Below, piece after piece: positions 51,646-60,779 of a DNA stretch of 64,000 bases; the stretch's first letter is position 1, and every line of letters begins with the position of its first letter. This DNA comes from an uncultured Erythrobacter sp. (lineage in GTDB: Bacteria; Pseudomonadota; Alphaproteobacteria; Sphingomonadales; Sphingomonadaceae), in the NCBI RefSeq assembly GCF_947492365.1, contig NZ_CANLMB010000001.1, positions 1,974,874 through 2,038,873 of the forward strand, read 5' to 3'. The position numbers were made by a program, and so were the translations under genes. A model generated the notes under the pieces. That model was not told the DNA's origin and ran no database searches. It was given only the letters and a program-made list of their open reading frames with translations.

Positions 51646-52733
51646 AGGCGCCGACACAGGGATCTTGGTTCGGCCGTTCGGGCCTTTCCACACCGACCGA
51701 TATCGAAAGCGCGAGCCTGCGCTCCGACCGCTTCCGGCTGGAGCGCGAGGGCGACTGGCAGCGGCTTGAAGGGATCGTGAAGCGGATGGAAAGCGGCGGA
51801 CTACGCAAGATTTCCGACGAAGACCTGCTTGCGCTCCCCACGCTCTATCGCACCGCTGCATCAAGCCTTTCGGTCGCGCGAGAGACATCACTGGATGCCG
51901 CAACGCTCAGCTATCTGGAAAGCCTGGTCCAGCGCGCATGGTTCCAGGTCTATGGCCCGCGCAAGGGCTTTTTCGCGTGGCTGCGCGAGTTTCTGTTCGG
52001 CGGATGGAGCCGCGCGGTGCGCGAAATCTGGCTCGACATCTGTATCGCGCTGTTCGTGATGGTCGCGGGCGCTGTGGTCGGCTGGCTGCTGGTCGCGCAG
52101 GATGAGGAATGGTTCTACCGCCTTGTCCCCGGCGCCATGGCGCAAGGCCGCGTTCCGGGTGCCAGCCGCGAAGTCCTGATGGAAACGATCGAGGTCGAGG
52201 AAAGCACCGGCGGATTGTCCGCTTTTGCCGCCTCGCTCTTTGCCAACAATGCTGCGGTCTGCATCCTCGCTTTCGCGCTCGGCTTCGCCTTCGGCATCCC
52301 GTCCATGCTGCTGCTGATCTACAATATGGCGCTTTTGGGTGCGATGCTGTGGCTGTTCGCTGATGCGGGCCTCGGCGTCGAGTTTGCCGCATGGCTGAGC
52401 GTGCATGGAACGACCGAGCTGTTCGGCATCCTGCTTGCCGGAGCGGCGGGCCTGCATATCGGGCGCTCGATGGCGTTTCCGGGTGACCGCACTGTGCTCG
52501 AATCCGCAGCGGTAAGCGGGCGGCGCTCCGCCGTGGTGATGGTCGGCGTGGTCATCATGATGATCGTTGCAGGCGTGCTCGAAGCTTTCCCGCGCCAACT
52601 GGTCGAGGGGCACGAAAGCCGCTTTGTCATTGGCGGCGTTTTCCTTGCCTTCTGGCTGGCTTATTTCTTCCTCTATTTCCCGCGCTCGATCGAAGCCGAG
52701 GCGGATGACAATGTTTCGGAGCAGCCGGCGTGA
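51642..52733 (+). CDS. Stage II sporulation protein M-like (DUF95/SpoIIM) membrane protein
   Basis: 363 residues. A cytoplasmic N-terminal half of about 120 residues (helical), then five or so membrane helices: IWLDICIALFVMVAGAVVGWLL, NAAVCILAFALGFAFGIPSMLLLIYNMALLGAMLWLF, LSVHGTTELFGILLAGAAGLHIG and following. The ELFGILLAGAAGLHIG segment is the SpoIIM signature. In non-sporulating bacteria it is a regular neighbour of RDD and MoxR genes; role unknown. Confidence 0.85.
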   Translation: MKAPTQGSWFGRSGLSTPTDIESASLRSDRFRLEREGDWQRLEGIVKRMESGGLRKISDEDLLALPTLYRTAASSLSVARETSLDAATLSYLESLVQRAWFQVYGPRKGFFAWLREFLFGGWSRAVREIWLDICIALFVMVAGAVVGWLLVAQDEEWFYRLVPGAMAQGRVPGASREVLMETIEVEESTGGLSAFAASLFANNAAVCILAFALGFAFGIPSMLLLIYNMALLGAMLWLFADAGLGVEFAAWLSVHGTTELFGILLAGAAGLHIGRSMAFPGDRTVLESAAVSGRRSAVVMVGVVIMMIVAGVLEAFPRQLVEGHESRFVIGGVFLAFWLAYFFLYFPRSIEAEADDNVSEQPA

Positions 52734-53659
52734 ACGCGGCAAGCACCATCGACCCGAATGAGAAGCGCAAGCGCGAGCTGGTCACGCCGGAGGGGATCGC
52801 AGTGCCTGTCACAATTGCCTCGCGCGGGTCGCGGCTGGGGGCACTGATGCTCGATTTCGTCATCCTCGTGGTGGCGATGTATATTATCGAGCTGATTATA
52901 ACCTTTGTCGCACTAGGGACTTTGGGCAGCGCCGGGCCAGACTCAGACAACATTTCCGGCGCAACCGAATTTCTTGTCGTGGTCCGCTTCATCATCGGTT
53001 TTGTGATGTGGTACGGGTATTTCCTCGTGCAGGAGCTGGGGCCGCGCGGCGCGACTTTGGGCAAGCGCGCGGTCGGCATCCGCGTCGCGGCGCGCGGAGG
53101 CGGCAGGCTGACACCCGAGGCGATCATTGCCCGCAATCTCCTGCGCGATATCGAGATTTTCTACCCGTTGATCTTCCTGTTCGGATCGCTGATCTTCAGC
53201 GCATTGGGCTTTGACCCGGGCAACTATTTCTGGGCGGCGCTGCTGTGGTTCTTCGTCTTCCTCGCCTTCCCGTTCTTCAACAAGGACGCGATGAGGGCGG
53301 GCGACGTGATCGCGGGCACATGGGTGGTCGAAGCACCGCGAACCAAGCTCGCCGATGCGCTCTCGACCCAGGGCGCAGCAGTGGGCGGGTCGAGCCAGGT
53401 TACCGGAGCGCGCTACGAATTCGGCGATGCGGAGCTGGCCGTCTATGGCGAGCACGAATTGCAAACGCTCGAGCGGATGCTGCGCGAAGCCCAGCCCGAA
53501 GCGCTTGCGGCAGTCCATGAAACGATCTGCCGCAAGATTGGCTGGAACCCCGGCGCAGGCGATGAACGCGCCTTCCTCGAAGCCTTCTACTCACAGCTTC
53601 GCGCCAAGCTGGAAGGCGATATGCGCTTCGGCGTGCGCAAGGCGGACAAATATTCATGA
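52730..53659 (+). CDS. RDD family membrane protein
   Basis: 309 residues, GTG start at 52730. An N-terminal polar region, then the RDD module: ASRGSRLGALMLDFVILVVAMYIIELII, a second helix VVRFIIGFVMWYGYFLVQELGPRGATLGKRAVGIRV, and LLRDIEIFYPLIFLFGSLIF. R, D and D are in place (SRLGALMLDF). The C-terminal third is a soluble domain of about 110 residues with YGEHELQTLERMLREAQPEAL. Transport has been proposed for some RDD proteins; the role here is unknown. Confidence 0.85.
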   Translation: MNAASTIDPNEKRKRELVTPEGIAVPVTIASRGSRLGALMLDFVILVVAMYIIELIITFVALGTLGSAGPDSDNISGATEFLVVVRFIIGFVMWYGYFLVQELGPRGATLGKRAVGIRVAARGGGRLTPEAIIARNLLRDIEIFYPLIFLFGSLIFSALGFDPGNYFWAALLWFFVFLAFPFFNKDAMRAGDVIAGTWVVEAPRTKLADALSTQGAAVGGSSQVTGARYEFGDAELAVYGEHELQTLERMLREAQPEALAAVHETICRKIGWNPGAGDERAFLEAFYSQLRAKLEGDMRFGVRKADKYS

Positions 53660-54558
53660 CACTGGACCGGCGCGCCTTTGTTCAGGGCTCGCTGGCGACG
53701 GGACTGGCGCTGGGCGCTGCGGCCTGTGTACCGCTGGACCAGAGCAGCGCTGGAAGGCTTGCTGCCAATCTACGGATCATCGAGGCGCATGCGGGCGGGA
53801 CATTGGGCGTGGAGTTCTTCGACACCGCGAGCGGGATGTCGATCGGGCACAACCGCGATGCGCGCTTTGGCCATTGCTCATCGTTCAAGACCTCGCTCGC
53901 TGCGATGCTGCTCCAGTACCGGGAACGCAATGGCGATTTGGTGCGCGAGGTTGAATTGCGCGCCGAGGATGTGCTGGGTCACTCGCCCTTCGTCGCTGTG
54001 CGCGTGGGCCAGAGCGCGAGCCTGTTTGAGCTGGCGCAGGCGACTCAGCGTCTGTCCGACAATGCGGCGGCCAATATCTTGCTGCGCGAGCTTGGCGGAC
54101 CTGAAGCGATGACCGCATTCTGGCGCTCAATCGGCGATGATGTCAGCCGGCTCGACCGGATTGAGCCCCATCTCAATCATGTTCCGCCCGGCGAAGTGCG
54201 CGACACCACCACCCCCCGCGCAATGGCCCGCACGCTGGCAAGGCTCGTCTATGGCGATGTCTTACGAGAGCGGGACCGCTCACTGCTGCGCCACTGGATG
54301 ATCGACACCAGCACCGGCGCGCGCCGTGTTCGCGCAGGCCTGCCGCAGGACTGGCAGGCGGGCGACAAGACAGGCACCTCAATCTGGCCGGACATGGGAA
54401 GTCTCTATGTCGATATCGGCTTTGTCGAACCGGCAGGGCGCGCACCGATCACCTTCGCCGCCTATTTCCGCACGGCAGAACGGACGGACGGCATCGACCC
54501 CCAGGCCGAAGCCGTGCTTGCGCGCGTCGGCGAAGTGCTGACCCGCTTCGCAGCCTGA
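53656..54558 (+). CDS. Class A beta-lactamase with Tat/lipoprotein signal
   Basis: 300 residues. All class A elements: S75-x-x-K78 (CSSFKTS), S134-D-N136 (RLSDNAAAN), E170-x-x-L-N174 (RIEPHLN), and K238-T-G240 (GDKTGTS). The signal has RR (DRRAFVQGSL, Tat-like) and a possible lipobox GAAAC with Cys24. It should hydrolyse beta-lactams in the periplasm, probably bound to a membrane. The start overlaps the RDD gene stop by four bases, so it is co-translated with the MoxR operon, an unusual place for a resistance gene and suggestive of a chromosomal, housekeeping-like origin. Confidence 0.9.
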   Translation: MTLDRRAFVQGSLATGLALGAAACVPLDQSSAGRLAANLRIIEAHAGGTLGVEFFDTASGMSIGHNRDARFGHCSSFKTSLAAMLLQYRERNGDLVREVELRAEDVLGHSPFVAVRVGQSASLFELAQATQRLSDNAAANILLRELGGPEAMTAFWRSIGDDVSRLDRIEPHLNHVPPGEVRDTTTPRAMARTLARLVYGDVLRERDRSLLRHWMIDTSTGARRVRAGLPQDWQAGDKTGTSIWPDMGSLYVDIGFVEPAGRAPITFAAYFRTAERTDGIDPQAEAVLARVGEVLTRFAA

Positions 54559-54621
54559 CCGCGCGGGTTTAGCCCCCTTCCCCAATCGAGTGGCAATCTG
54601 CTACTGTTTGTACGGGAGAGA

Positions 54622-54819
54622 ATGATGGAACACGCACTCAAACTGATCGCCGGAGTCTTGCCGCTGATCTTTGCCTTTGCCTTTCTGGTGCCGGTGATCG
54701 ATCAGGGAATGCGCGCGCTTGAGATTAATGCGCCGTTCGGCCTTACCACTCTCACCTTCGCGCTCATCATTGGCGGCGTATGGGGGACCATCGCAAAGCT
54801 GACCGGGAGGTGGGTGTGA
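54622..54819 (+). CDS. Small membrane protein coupled to a desaturase gene
   Basis: 65 residues with two membrane helices (AGVLPLIFAFAFLVPVIDQG and FGLTTLTFALIIGGVWGTIAKL). ATG at 54622 or 54625 with GGGAGAG upstream. The stop overlaps the GTG start of the next gene by four bases, so its product is made in step with the desaturase and may assist it. No family recognised. Confidence 0.65.
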   Translation: MMEHALKLIAGVLPLIFAFAFLVPVIDQGMRALEINAPFGLTTLTFALIIGGVWGTIAKLTGRWV

Positions 54820-55703
54820 GCGCAGCAGACGTGACCATTCCGGCAGACCTGTCGCAGCTCTCTGACGCCGAGTTGCGCAAGCTTGAGAACAAGATCGCGC
54901 GCAAACATTCGGGCATGTTCCCGTGGCTCGCTGTAGTCTGGGCTTTCGGCAATCTGGCCGTGTGGCTGGCGCTATGGCCGCTGGTGTTTTCGGGGCTGCT
55001 GCCGCTGTGGGCCGCATTCCCGATTGCGGTGGTCAATATGAGCCTCGTCTACCTGCCCACGCATGAAGCGCAGCATGACATTATCGCGCGTCCCGGGACG
55101 AAGCTGCGCTGGCTCAACGAGTTGGTTGGCCATGCCACCACGTGGTTGATCGTGGCTCCGTTTCAGGTGCTGCGGATCACCCATCTCGACCATCACCGGC
55201 ACACAAATGATCCCGAGCTTGATGTCGATATCACGACCAAAGCTCCGGGGCCGTGGAGCGCGCTGTGGGGGACCATTCAGGCACGGCAACCAGAGGCAAA
55301 GCGCAATTCCGATTACGCCGCCGCTCTCATACGCGCGGATCGCCCCGACCTTGTAGTGCTCTCGCTGGCCTACAACCTTGGCTTTATCGCCATTCTTGGC
55401 GGGCTGGCGTGGAGTGGCTTTGCGCTCGAAGCGCTGTTCCTGTGGTGGCTCCCCAGGCAGATTTCCCAATCCTACCTGCTGTTCTTCCTGTCATGGGCGC
55501 CGCATCATCCGGGCAATGAGCAAGGCCGCTATCGCAACACGCGCAGCTGGCGCTCGAAGGTCGGCAACATCGGGTCGATGGGGATGCAGTTTCATATCGT
55601 GCACCACCTGCACCCCTATATCCCGCTCGACCGCACACCGGCGGCCTATCGCGAGATGAAGCCGATCCTCGAAGCGCGCGGCTGCGAGTTGGGCGGGCGT
55701 TAG
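54816..55703 (+). CDS. Fatty acid desaturase / beta-carotene hydroxylase superfamily protein
   Basis: 295 residues from GTG 54816. Histidine boxes: HEAQHD, LDHHRHTND, and IVHHLHPY, with several membrane helices between. The order fits membrane di-iron oxygenases such as fatty-acid desaturases or CrtR-type hydroxylases. Substrate cannot be fixed from sequence; a carotenoid or sphingolipid substrate is possible in sphingomonads. No crt gene is adjacent. Confidence 0.8.
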   Translation: MSAADVTIPADLSQLSDAELRKLENKIARKHSGMFPWLAVVWAFGNLAVWLALWPLVFSGLLPLWAAFPIAVVNMSLVYLPTHEAQHDIIARPGTKLRWLNELVGHATTWLIVAPFQVLRITHLDHHRHTNDPELDVDITTKAPGPWSALWGTIQARQPEAKRNSDYAAALIRADRPDLVVLSLAYNLGFIAILGGLAWSGFALEALFLWWLPRQISQSYLLFFLSWAPHHPGNEQGRYRNTRSWRSKVGNIGSMGMQFHIVHHLHPYIPLDRTPAAYREMKPILEARGCELGGR

Positions 55704-55716
55704 AGCCCGGAGCGGT

Positions 55717-56841
55717 TTAGTGGTCAGGCGTTTCGGACGCTTCGGCTTCGACGTGCCCGCCAAAAATCGCCACTTCGTTCACTCCATCACTGGTCGCGCG
55801 GCCGCGATACATGCCAGTTGTGTTGAAGCTGAAGAGCGCATGGCCTTCAGGTGTTACGAGGATAACCCCACCATCGCCGCCGAGTTCGGCGACTTCGGCC
55901 ATGACGGAGTCAATGACAGTTTGCTGGAAACTCTTGTTGGGGCGCTGCGATCGCATCGTGTTCAAAACACGCTCTAGTTCGGTCAATGCCTCGCGTCCCG
56001 TGAACGTCTCGCGATTGTAACCGATCCGCAACCGAGTGCAAATCTCCTGCGCCACGCCCACGCGAATGAAATACTCGCCCCAGCCGGTCGCGGACACAGC
56101 GCAGCTGCGGTTATCGGCATAAGTCCCCGCGCCAATCACCGGCGCATCACCGATCCGGCCCCAGCGCTTGCCGGTCATGCCGCCGGTCGACGTGCCCGCC
56201 GCCAGATTGCCGTCCATATCGAGCGCCACCGCGCCCACGGTCCCGAATTTGTGATCGACATCGAGCGCGGACAGAGCTTCGGCGCGCATTCGTTCGAGCG
56301 AGCGCCGCCGCGCCTCGGTGGCGAACCATTCGGGCGGGGTCACTTCAAAGCCCTGCTCGACTGCAAACTGCTCCGCGCCTTCGCCCATCAGGAAGACATG
56401 CGGGCTGCCGGTGCGTACACGGTCCGCCAGCAGGATCGGATTGCGCACGGTTGTCACCCCCGTCACCGCGCCCGCGCTGCGATCGCGTCCATCCATAATC
56501 GAGGCGTCGAGTTCGTTCGTGCCCTCCCAAGTGAACACCGCCCCGCGCCCCGCATTGAACAGCGGATTGTCCTCCATTGGGATGATCGCGGCCTGCACTG
56601 CATCCATCGCGCTGCCACCATTGGCGAGAATTTCGGACCCGGCATCGAGCGCCTGCTGCAAGGCCGCTTCGTAAGCCGCGCGCCGCTCAGGCGTCATCCG
56701 GTCAGGATCAAGCGTGCCTGCCCCGCCATGGATCGCGATCGACCAGCGGGGCTCGGCATCCTCATTCTCTTGCGCCGAAGCAAGGGTGGGAAACAAGGCG
56801 AACAAAGTCGCGGCGACTGCGCAAAGGATAGTGCTTTTCAT
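55717..56841 (-). CDS. Exported isoaspartyl peptidase / plant-type L-asparaginase
   Basis: 374 residues with a cleavable signal peptide (TLFALFPTLASAQ). Ntn-hydrolase features: WSIAIHGGAGTLD, NPLFNAGRGAVFTWEG, and the autoprocessing Thr in HKFGTVGAVALDMDGNLAAGTSTGGMTGK (T at the GTVGAV turn), followed by GAGTYADNRSCAVS. The precursor should self-cleave before the Thr to give alpha and beta subunits. It removes isoaspartyl residues or splits asparagine in the periplasm. Divergent from the SDR gene by 70 bp. Confidence 0.9.
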   Translation of the reverse strand: MKSTILCAVAATLFALFPTLASAQENEDAEPRWSIAIHGGAGTLDPDRMTPERRAAYEAALQQALDAGSEILANGGSAMDAVQAAIIPMEDNPLFNAGRGAVFTWEGTNELDASIMDGRDRSAGAVTGVTTVRNPILLADRVRTGSPHVFLMGEGAEQFAVEQGFEVTPPEWFATEARRRSLERMRAEALSALDVDHKFGTVGAVALDMDGNLAAGTSTGGMTGKRWGRIGDAPVIGAGTYADNRSCAVSATGWGEYFIRVGVAQEICTRLRIGYNRETFTGREALTELERVLNTMRSQRPNKSFQQTVIDSVMAEVAELGGDGGVILVTPEGHALFSFNTTGMYRGRATSDGVNEVAIFGGHVEAEASETPDH

Positions 56842-56911
56842 GACCCGAATAGGCTACCCCATTTGCACGCATCACACCAAACAACATTTGAACAGGCGAG
56901 AGGCAGGCACG

Positions 56912-57862
56912 ATGAGCAATTTCGGACACCAGAGCACAACGGACGAGGTGCTCGCGGGCAAAGACCTTTCGGGCAAGACCGTTTTCATCACCGGCGGTAA
57001 TTCGGGGCTGGGTCAGGAAACCGGGCGCGCAATGGCTGCAAAGGGCGCGCATGTCGTGCTGGCGGGGCGCGATCCGGCCAAGCTCGACGAAGCGGCCGCC
57101 GCGATCCGGTCCGAGCAGGCAGACGCCAATGTCGAGACGATCCTGTGCGACCTTGGCTCGCTCGACAGCGTGCGCGCATGCGGGGCGGAGGCAAATGAGC
57201 GCTTAGACAAGATCGATCTGCTCATCAACAATGCCGGGATCATGGCAACGCCAAAGGGCGAGACTTCGGACGGGTTCGAAAGCCAGTTCGGCACCAACCA
57301 TCTGGGCCATTTCGTCCTGACCAAAGGCCTGATGCCGCTGGTTGAGAAGGGGGCGGATAAGCGCATCGTCAACCTGTCGAGCCGTGGCCACCACTTTGCG
57401 CCGGTCGATTTCGATGACCCCAATTTCGAAACCACCGATTATGTGCCCTTCGTCAGTTATGGCCGTTCCAAGACCGCCAATGTCCTCTTTTCGGTAGGGC
57501 TGGAGCAGCGCTTTGCTGACAGAGGCGTGCACGCCTACGCGGTCCATCCGGGCGGGATCCAGACCAACCTCGGTCGCCATATGAGCGAGGAACAATCGGC
57601 CGCGCTGATCGAGCGTATCACCAAGACCGATCCAGGCTTCGAATGGAAGACCATCCCCCAAGGCGCAGCGACATCATGCTGGGCTGCGACCGCCGAAGAG
57701 CTCGAAGGGCAAGGCGGGGTATACTGCGAGGATTGCCACGTCGCCGAGATCGACAATGACAGCCCCACGCAAGGCGTGCGCAGCTATGCGCTGGATCAGG
57801 CCAATGCCGATGCGCTGTGGGAAATGTCGGAGCGGATGACGGGCGAGACGTTCTCCGCTTAG
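56912..57862 (+). CDS. Short-chain dehydrogenase/reductase (retinol-dehydrogenase-like)
   Basis: 316 residues from ATG 56912 with GAGAGG upstream. NAD(P)-binding TGGNSGLG, NNAG (LLINNAGIMATP), catalytic Ser in NLSSRGH and YGRSK (Tyr-Lys). The C-terminal segment with GVYCEDCHVAEID is typical of WWOX/RDH-like SDRs. Substrate unknown. It is convergent with the HSL-type hydrolase gene by three bases. Confidence 0.85.
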   Translation: MSNFGHQSTTDEVLAGKDLSGKTVFITGGNSGLGQETGRAMAAKGAHVVLAGRDPAKLDEAAAAIRSEQADANVETILCDLGSLDSVRACGAEANERLDKIDLLINNAGIMATPKGETSDGFESQFGTNHLGHFVLTKGLMPLVEKGADKRIVNLSSRGHHFAPVDFDDPNFETTDYVPFVSYGRSKTANVLFSVGLEQRFADRGVHAYAVHPGGIQTNLGRHMSEEQSAALIERITKTDPGFEWKTIPQGAATSCWAATAEELEGQGGVYCEDCHVAEIDNDSPTQGVRSYALDQANADALWEMSERMTGETFSA

Positions 57863-57865
57863 GGC

Positions 57866-58804
57866 TTACTCCGCGAGGAAGTCAGCCAGCAGTGCCAGCG
57901 TATCCTTGGACTCCCGCGTTGGCAGGACCGCCATGAAGACATGCGGTGCAGCCTCATATTCGTAGAGCTTCGCGTCGACGCTTGCTTCGCGAAGCCTGCC
58001 GGTGAAGCTGCGCGAATCCACGATGAAGAGGTCGTGCCGCCCGGTCCAGATGCGGGTCGGCGGCAAAGCGGACAGTTCCTCCTGCGCGGCGTAAAGCGGG
58101 CTGCATTCCGGCCCGCCAGCATCGCGATCACCCGACCAGATTTCGCCCAGCGCGCGCAGAGCGCCGATCTTGAGCATGAAATCATGCGGCTCGACCGCGC
58201 GCATGGCTTCGTCTTTCATCGTCACGTCCAGCCACGGGGCGAACAGTGCGAGCTTACCCGGCTGCGGCCCGCCTGCCTTGGCAAGACGCAGCGCAAGGGC
58301 GAGCGCCATGTGCCCGCCTGCGCTGTCGCCGTTGAGGATGATCTTGGCCGGATCGTGGTCCGCAGCGACCTTGGCAAAGACCGCGTCGGCCAGATCGTCC
58401 TGCATCTTGTAGCTCGCCTCGGGCGCAACGTCATAGAGCGGCAGCGTGATGCTCACCCCGCATTTGTCGACCATCGCGCCGGCGAGCGGCCAGTGCACGT
58501 CGAACATCGGCAGGACAAATCCGCCGCCGTGGAAATAGATCATATGCCACTCGCCCGGTCCCGCCTTCGGGTGCAGCGTGACGACCTGCTGGCCTGCAGC
58601 CTCCCAGCGCTCGACCCGATATTTCTGCTCGAACTTGGCAGGCATCGGGGCGTCGGGCGGGATATTGCGGCCATCGAGGAAAGCGGCGACCTGCGATGGA
58701 TCGGTGGGAAAGACCGATTTGCGCTTGCTCATCAGCCAGCGCACCGCGCGCATTGTGAAGCTCGCGCTCGCGCTGCGCAGCTCGATTGAAGTGTCGCTCG
58801 TCAT
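57866..58804 (-). CDS. HSL-family alpha/beta hydrolase (esterase)
   Basis: 312 residues. The oxyanion-hole motif is YFHGGGFVLP, the nucleophile elbow NGDSAGGHMALALALRL, an acidic residue in GRHDLFIVDSRSF, and the catalytic His in APHVFMA. This is the hormone-sensitive-lipase (family IV) esterase pattern. It should cleave short-chain esters. Natural substrate unknown. Confidence 0.9.
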   Translation of the reverse strand: MTSDTSIELRSASASFTMRAVRWLMSKRKSVFPTDPSQVAAFLDGRNIPPDAPMPAKFEQKYRVERWEAAGQQVVTLHPKAGPGEWHMIYFHGGGFVLPMFDVHWPLAGAMVDKCGVSITLPLYDVAPEASYKMQDDLADAVFAKVAADHDPAKIILNGDSAGGHMALALALRLAKAGGPQPGKLALFAPWLDVTMKDEAMRAVEPHDFMLKIGALRALGEIWSGDRDAGGPECSPLYAAQEELSALPPTRIWTGRHDLFIVDSRSFTGRLREASVDAKLYEYEAAPHVFMAVLPTRESKDTLALLADFLAE

Positions 58805-58852
58805 TGCCTCTTTCCCCTTTGGTAAGGGAACGTGGACGAGACGCCGCTCAAG

Positions 58853-59668
58853 TCAAGTTTCGGCTGGCGCGAGCGGAGGATTGATCGCGGTAATCATCCC
58901 TTCCTTGAGCCACTGCCCCAGCATCGCGCCTGCGCGCATTGCGGCGTTCTGGATCGCTTCTGCATCGGGTTCGGCATCTTCGCCAAGGACCAGCGCGATC
59001 AGATCGCCATAGCTCGCGCCCTGCTGCATCGCGGTGATCGCGGCCTCGTGGTCGGGGTCGAACAGCGCGAATGTCGGGCGCTCGCCGTCGCGCCACGCGA
59101 TGCAGGTTCGAGGGGATTCGAGGCGCGCATCGAGGCTTTGGCGCTCCTCGCTAGCAAGCATGCGCCACAGCGCTTCGAGATCGTGATCGACCTGCCGGAC
59201 TTGCAGGCGCGGTTGAAAGCCCAGCCGCAGCCCCTCCCAATCCGCATCGCCAAATTCTGCTGTCGCGGCGGCGAGGTCTTGCGGGCCGATCGGCGTCGTG
59301 TCGGGCGCGGTCGCAAGGCCAAGCATCGCCCATTCGAGCCATGCAATCTCGGCGGCTTCGGGATTGTCCTTGAAGAAGCTCGCGCAGGTTTGCGCAAAGC
59401 CTTGACCCGCCTCGTCAATGGTCCAACCCGAAGGCGGATGGCTGATCGCGTGATTGATGCTCGCCTGCGCAAACGGGCCTTCGCCAACATAGGCGCGGGT
59501 GCGCTGATAGGTTTCGGCGAGCGCGCCCATCAGAGCTGACCGGTAATTGCCGCGATAGACCGCCATTCCCGCGGCTTGCGAATTGCCCCAGCCGCTCGGC
59601 AAGGGAGCGCCTTCATCGAGGATCGCGCGCAGGAATGCGGCCTGCCTGTCAGCCAGCGAAGTGCTCAT
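58853..59668 (-). CDS. bufC: BufC/HvfC-like DUF2063 protein (bufferin maturation partner)
   Basis: 271 residues. The N-terminal DUF2063 part has LADRQAAFLRAIL, MAVYRGNYRSALMGALAETYQRTRAYVGEG and a helical continuation. DUF2063 proteins are substrate-binding partners of DUF692 enzymes in bufferin biosynthesis. The start overlaps the bufB stop by four bases. Gene name assigned by family and context. Confidence 0.8.
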   Translation of the reverse strand: MSTSLADRQAAFLRAILDEGAPLPSGWGNSQAAGMAVYRGNYRSALMGALAETYQRTRAYVGEGPFAQASINHAISHPPSGWTIDEAGQGFAQTCASFFKDNPEAAEIAWLEWAMLGLATAPDTTPIGPQDLAAATAEFGDADWEGLRLGFQPRLQVRQVDHDLEALWRMLASEERQSLDARLESPRTCIAWRDGERPTFALFDPDHEAAITAMQQGASYGDLIALVLGEDAEPDAEAIQNAAMRAGAMLGQWLKEGMITAINPPLAPAET

Positions 59669-60522
59669 GCGGGGACCAGCGCCTCTTCAGCAATCGAACG
59701 AGCGCGCTCGAGTTCGGCAAGCAGTTCGGGCAAAGGAGGGATGTGATCGTCACGCTCGATCATGGTGGCAACCGGTTCGCGCAGCATGGCGATGGCCTTG
59801 GCATAGAGCGCCCAGACGCCTTCGCTCACTTCGCGGTCATGCGTGTCGATAATGATGTCGCGCTCCGCCGTCGCCGGATCATGGCCTGCAAGATGTATCT
59901 GGCGCACCCGGTCGAGCGGCAAACCCGCAAGATATTCCTCCGCTGAAAAGCCGTGATTGCGGGCCGAGACATAGATGTTGTTCACGTCGAGCAGCAGATA
60001 GCAGCCTGTGCGCCGCGTCATTTCGGTGAGGAATTCCCACTCGCTCATCTCGTCTTCGGGAAAGGTGAGATAGCTGGACGGATTTTCAAACAGCATCGCG
60101 CGGCCCAGCGCCTCCTGCGCAGAATCGATATTCGCGCAGACCGCCGAGAGCCCTTCCTCCGTGAGCGGCATCGGCAGCAGATCGTGCGAGTTATGCGCGC
60201 TGGTGCGGGTCCAGCACAGGTGATCGGACACCCAGAGCGGTTCGATCCTTTGCTCCAGCTGTTTAAGCTCCGCCAGATAATCCGCATCCAGACCCTCGGC
60301 AGACCCGATCGACATCGAGACGCCGTGAATGATGACAGGCAATTTCGCGCGCACCTGCTCCAGAATGCGCAGCTGGCGTCCGCCCTCGATCATGTAATTC
60401 TCGCTGATCACCTCGACGAAATCGACCGGAATGTCGTGCTCCAGAAAATCGTCGTAATGCGTGCGCCTAAGGCCCAGCCCGAAGCCGCCAAAGGGTGAGA
60501 TCGTATCGTGATGCGTTGGCAT
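59665..60522 (-). CDS. bufB: BufB, DUF692 multinuclear iron oxidative (MNIO) enzyme
   Basis: 285 residues, full length. TIM-barrel metal ligands of DUF692 are visible: VIIHGVSMSIGS, WVSDHLCWT, LFENPSSYL, DVNNIYVSARNHG, IHLAGHD and DTHDREV. The family (BufB/MbnB) uses iron to change cysteines in precursor peptides, giving copper-binding bufferins. The precursor bufA is just across the divergent promoter. ATG at 60522 with AGAGG upstream. Confidence 0.9.
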   Translation of the reverse strand: MPTHHDTISPFGGFGLGLRRTHYDDFLEHDIPVDFVEVISENYMIEGGRQLRILEQVRAKLPVIIHGVSMSIGSAEGLDADYLAELKQLEQRIEPLWVSDHLCWTRTSAHNSHDLLPMPLTEEGLSAVCANIDSAQEALGRAMLFENPSSYLTFPEDEMSEWEFLTEMTRRTGCYLLLDVNNIYVSARNHGFSAEEYLAGLPLDRVRQIHLAGHDPATAERDIIIDTHDREVSEGVWALYAKAIAMLREPVATMIERDDHIPPLPELLAELERARSIAEEALVPA

Positions 60523-60595
60523 ATCGGCCTCTTATAGCAAAGAATGCGGCTTGTGGATCACCCACGCCATCGCGCGCGTGATACTTGACTTGGTG

Positions 60596-60621
60596 TTCGC
60601 ACGTGGATTGCCGTGCGTTAC
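60596..60621 (-). promoter_or_regulatory. SigF-type promoter of bufBC
   Basis: Minus strand: GTAACG (60621-60616), exactly 16 bp, CGAA (60599-60596). One base differs from the GTAACC-N16-CGAA motif that I recall for the Caulobacter sigma-F regulon. It points at bufB, about 65 bases before its start. Confidence 0.7.
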
Positions 60622-60696
60622 ATTGCACCGCGGACAATGTAGTGGTCTTCAAATGGGGAATGACATGGGGAAGGCGCGCAAGAATTTTCGGCCATT

Positions 60697-60722
60697 GTAA
60701 CCGCTCGCTGCAACCCTGCGAA
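60697..60722 (+). promoter_or_regulatory. SigF-type promoter of bufA-doxX-sigF-nrsF
   Basis: Plus strand: GTAACC (60697-60702), exactly 16 bp, CGAA (60719-60722). It is identical to the remembered sigma-F consensus and about 50 bases before bufA. Since sigF is in the same operon, it predicts autoregulation. Confidence 0.8.
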
Positions 60723-60779
60723 TGAGGGTTCAGTGACGGCATTCCCTACACGCCGCCACATGAAGCGTTTTGGAGAATT

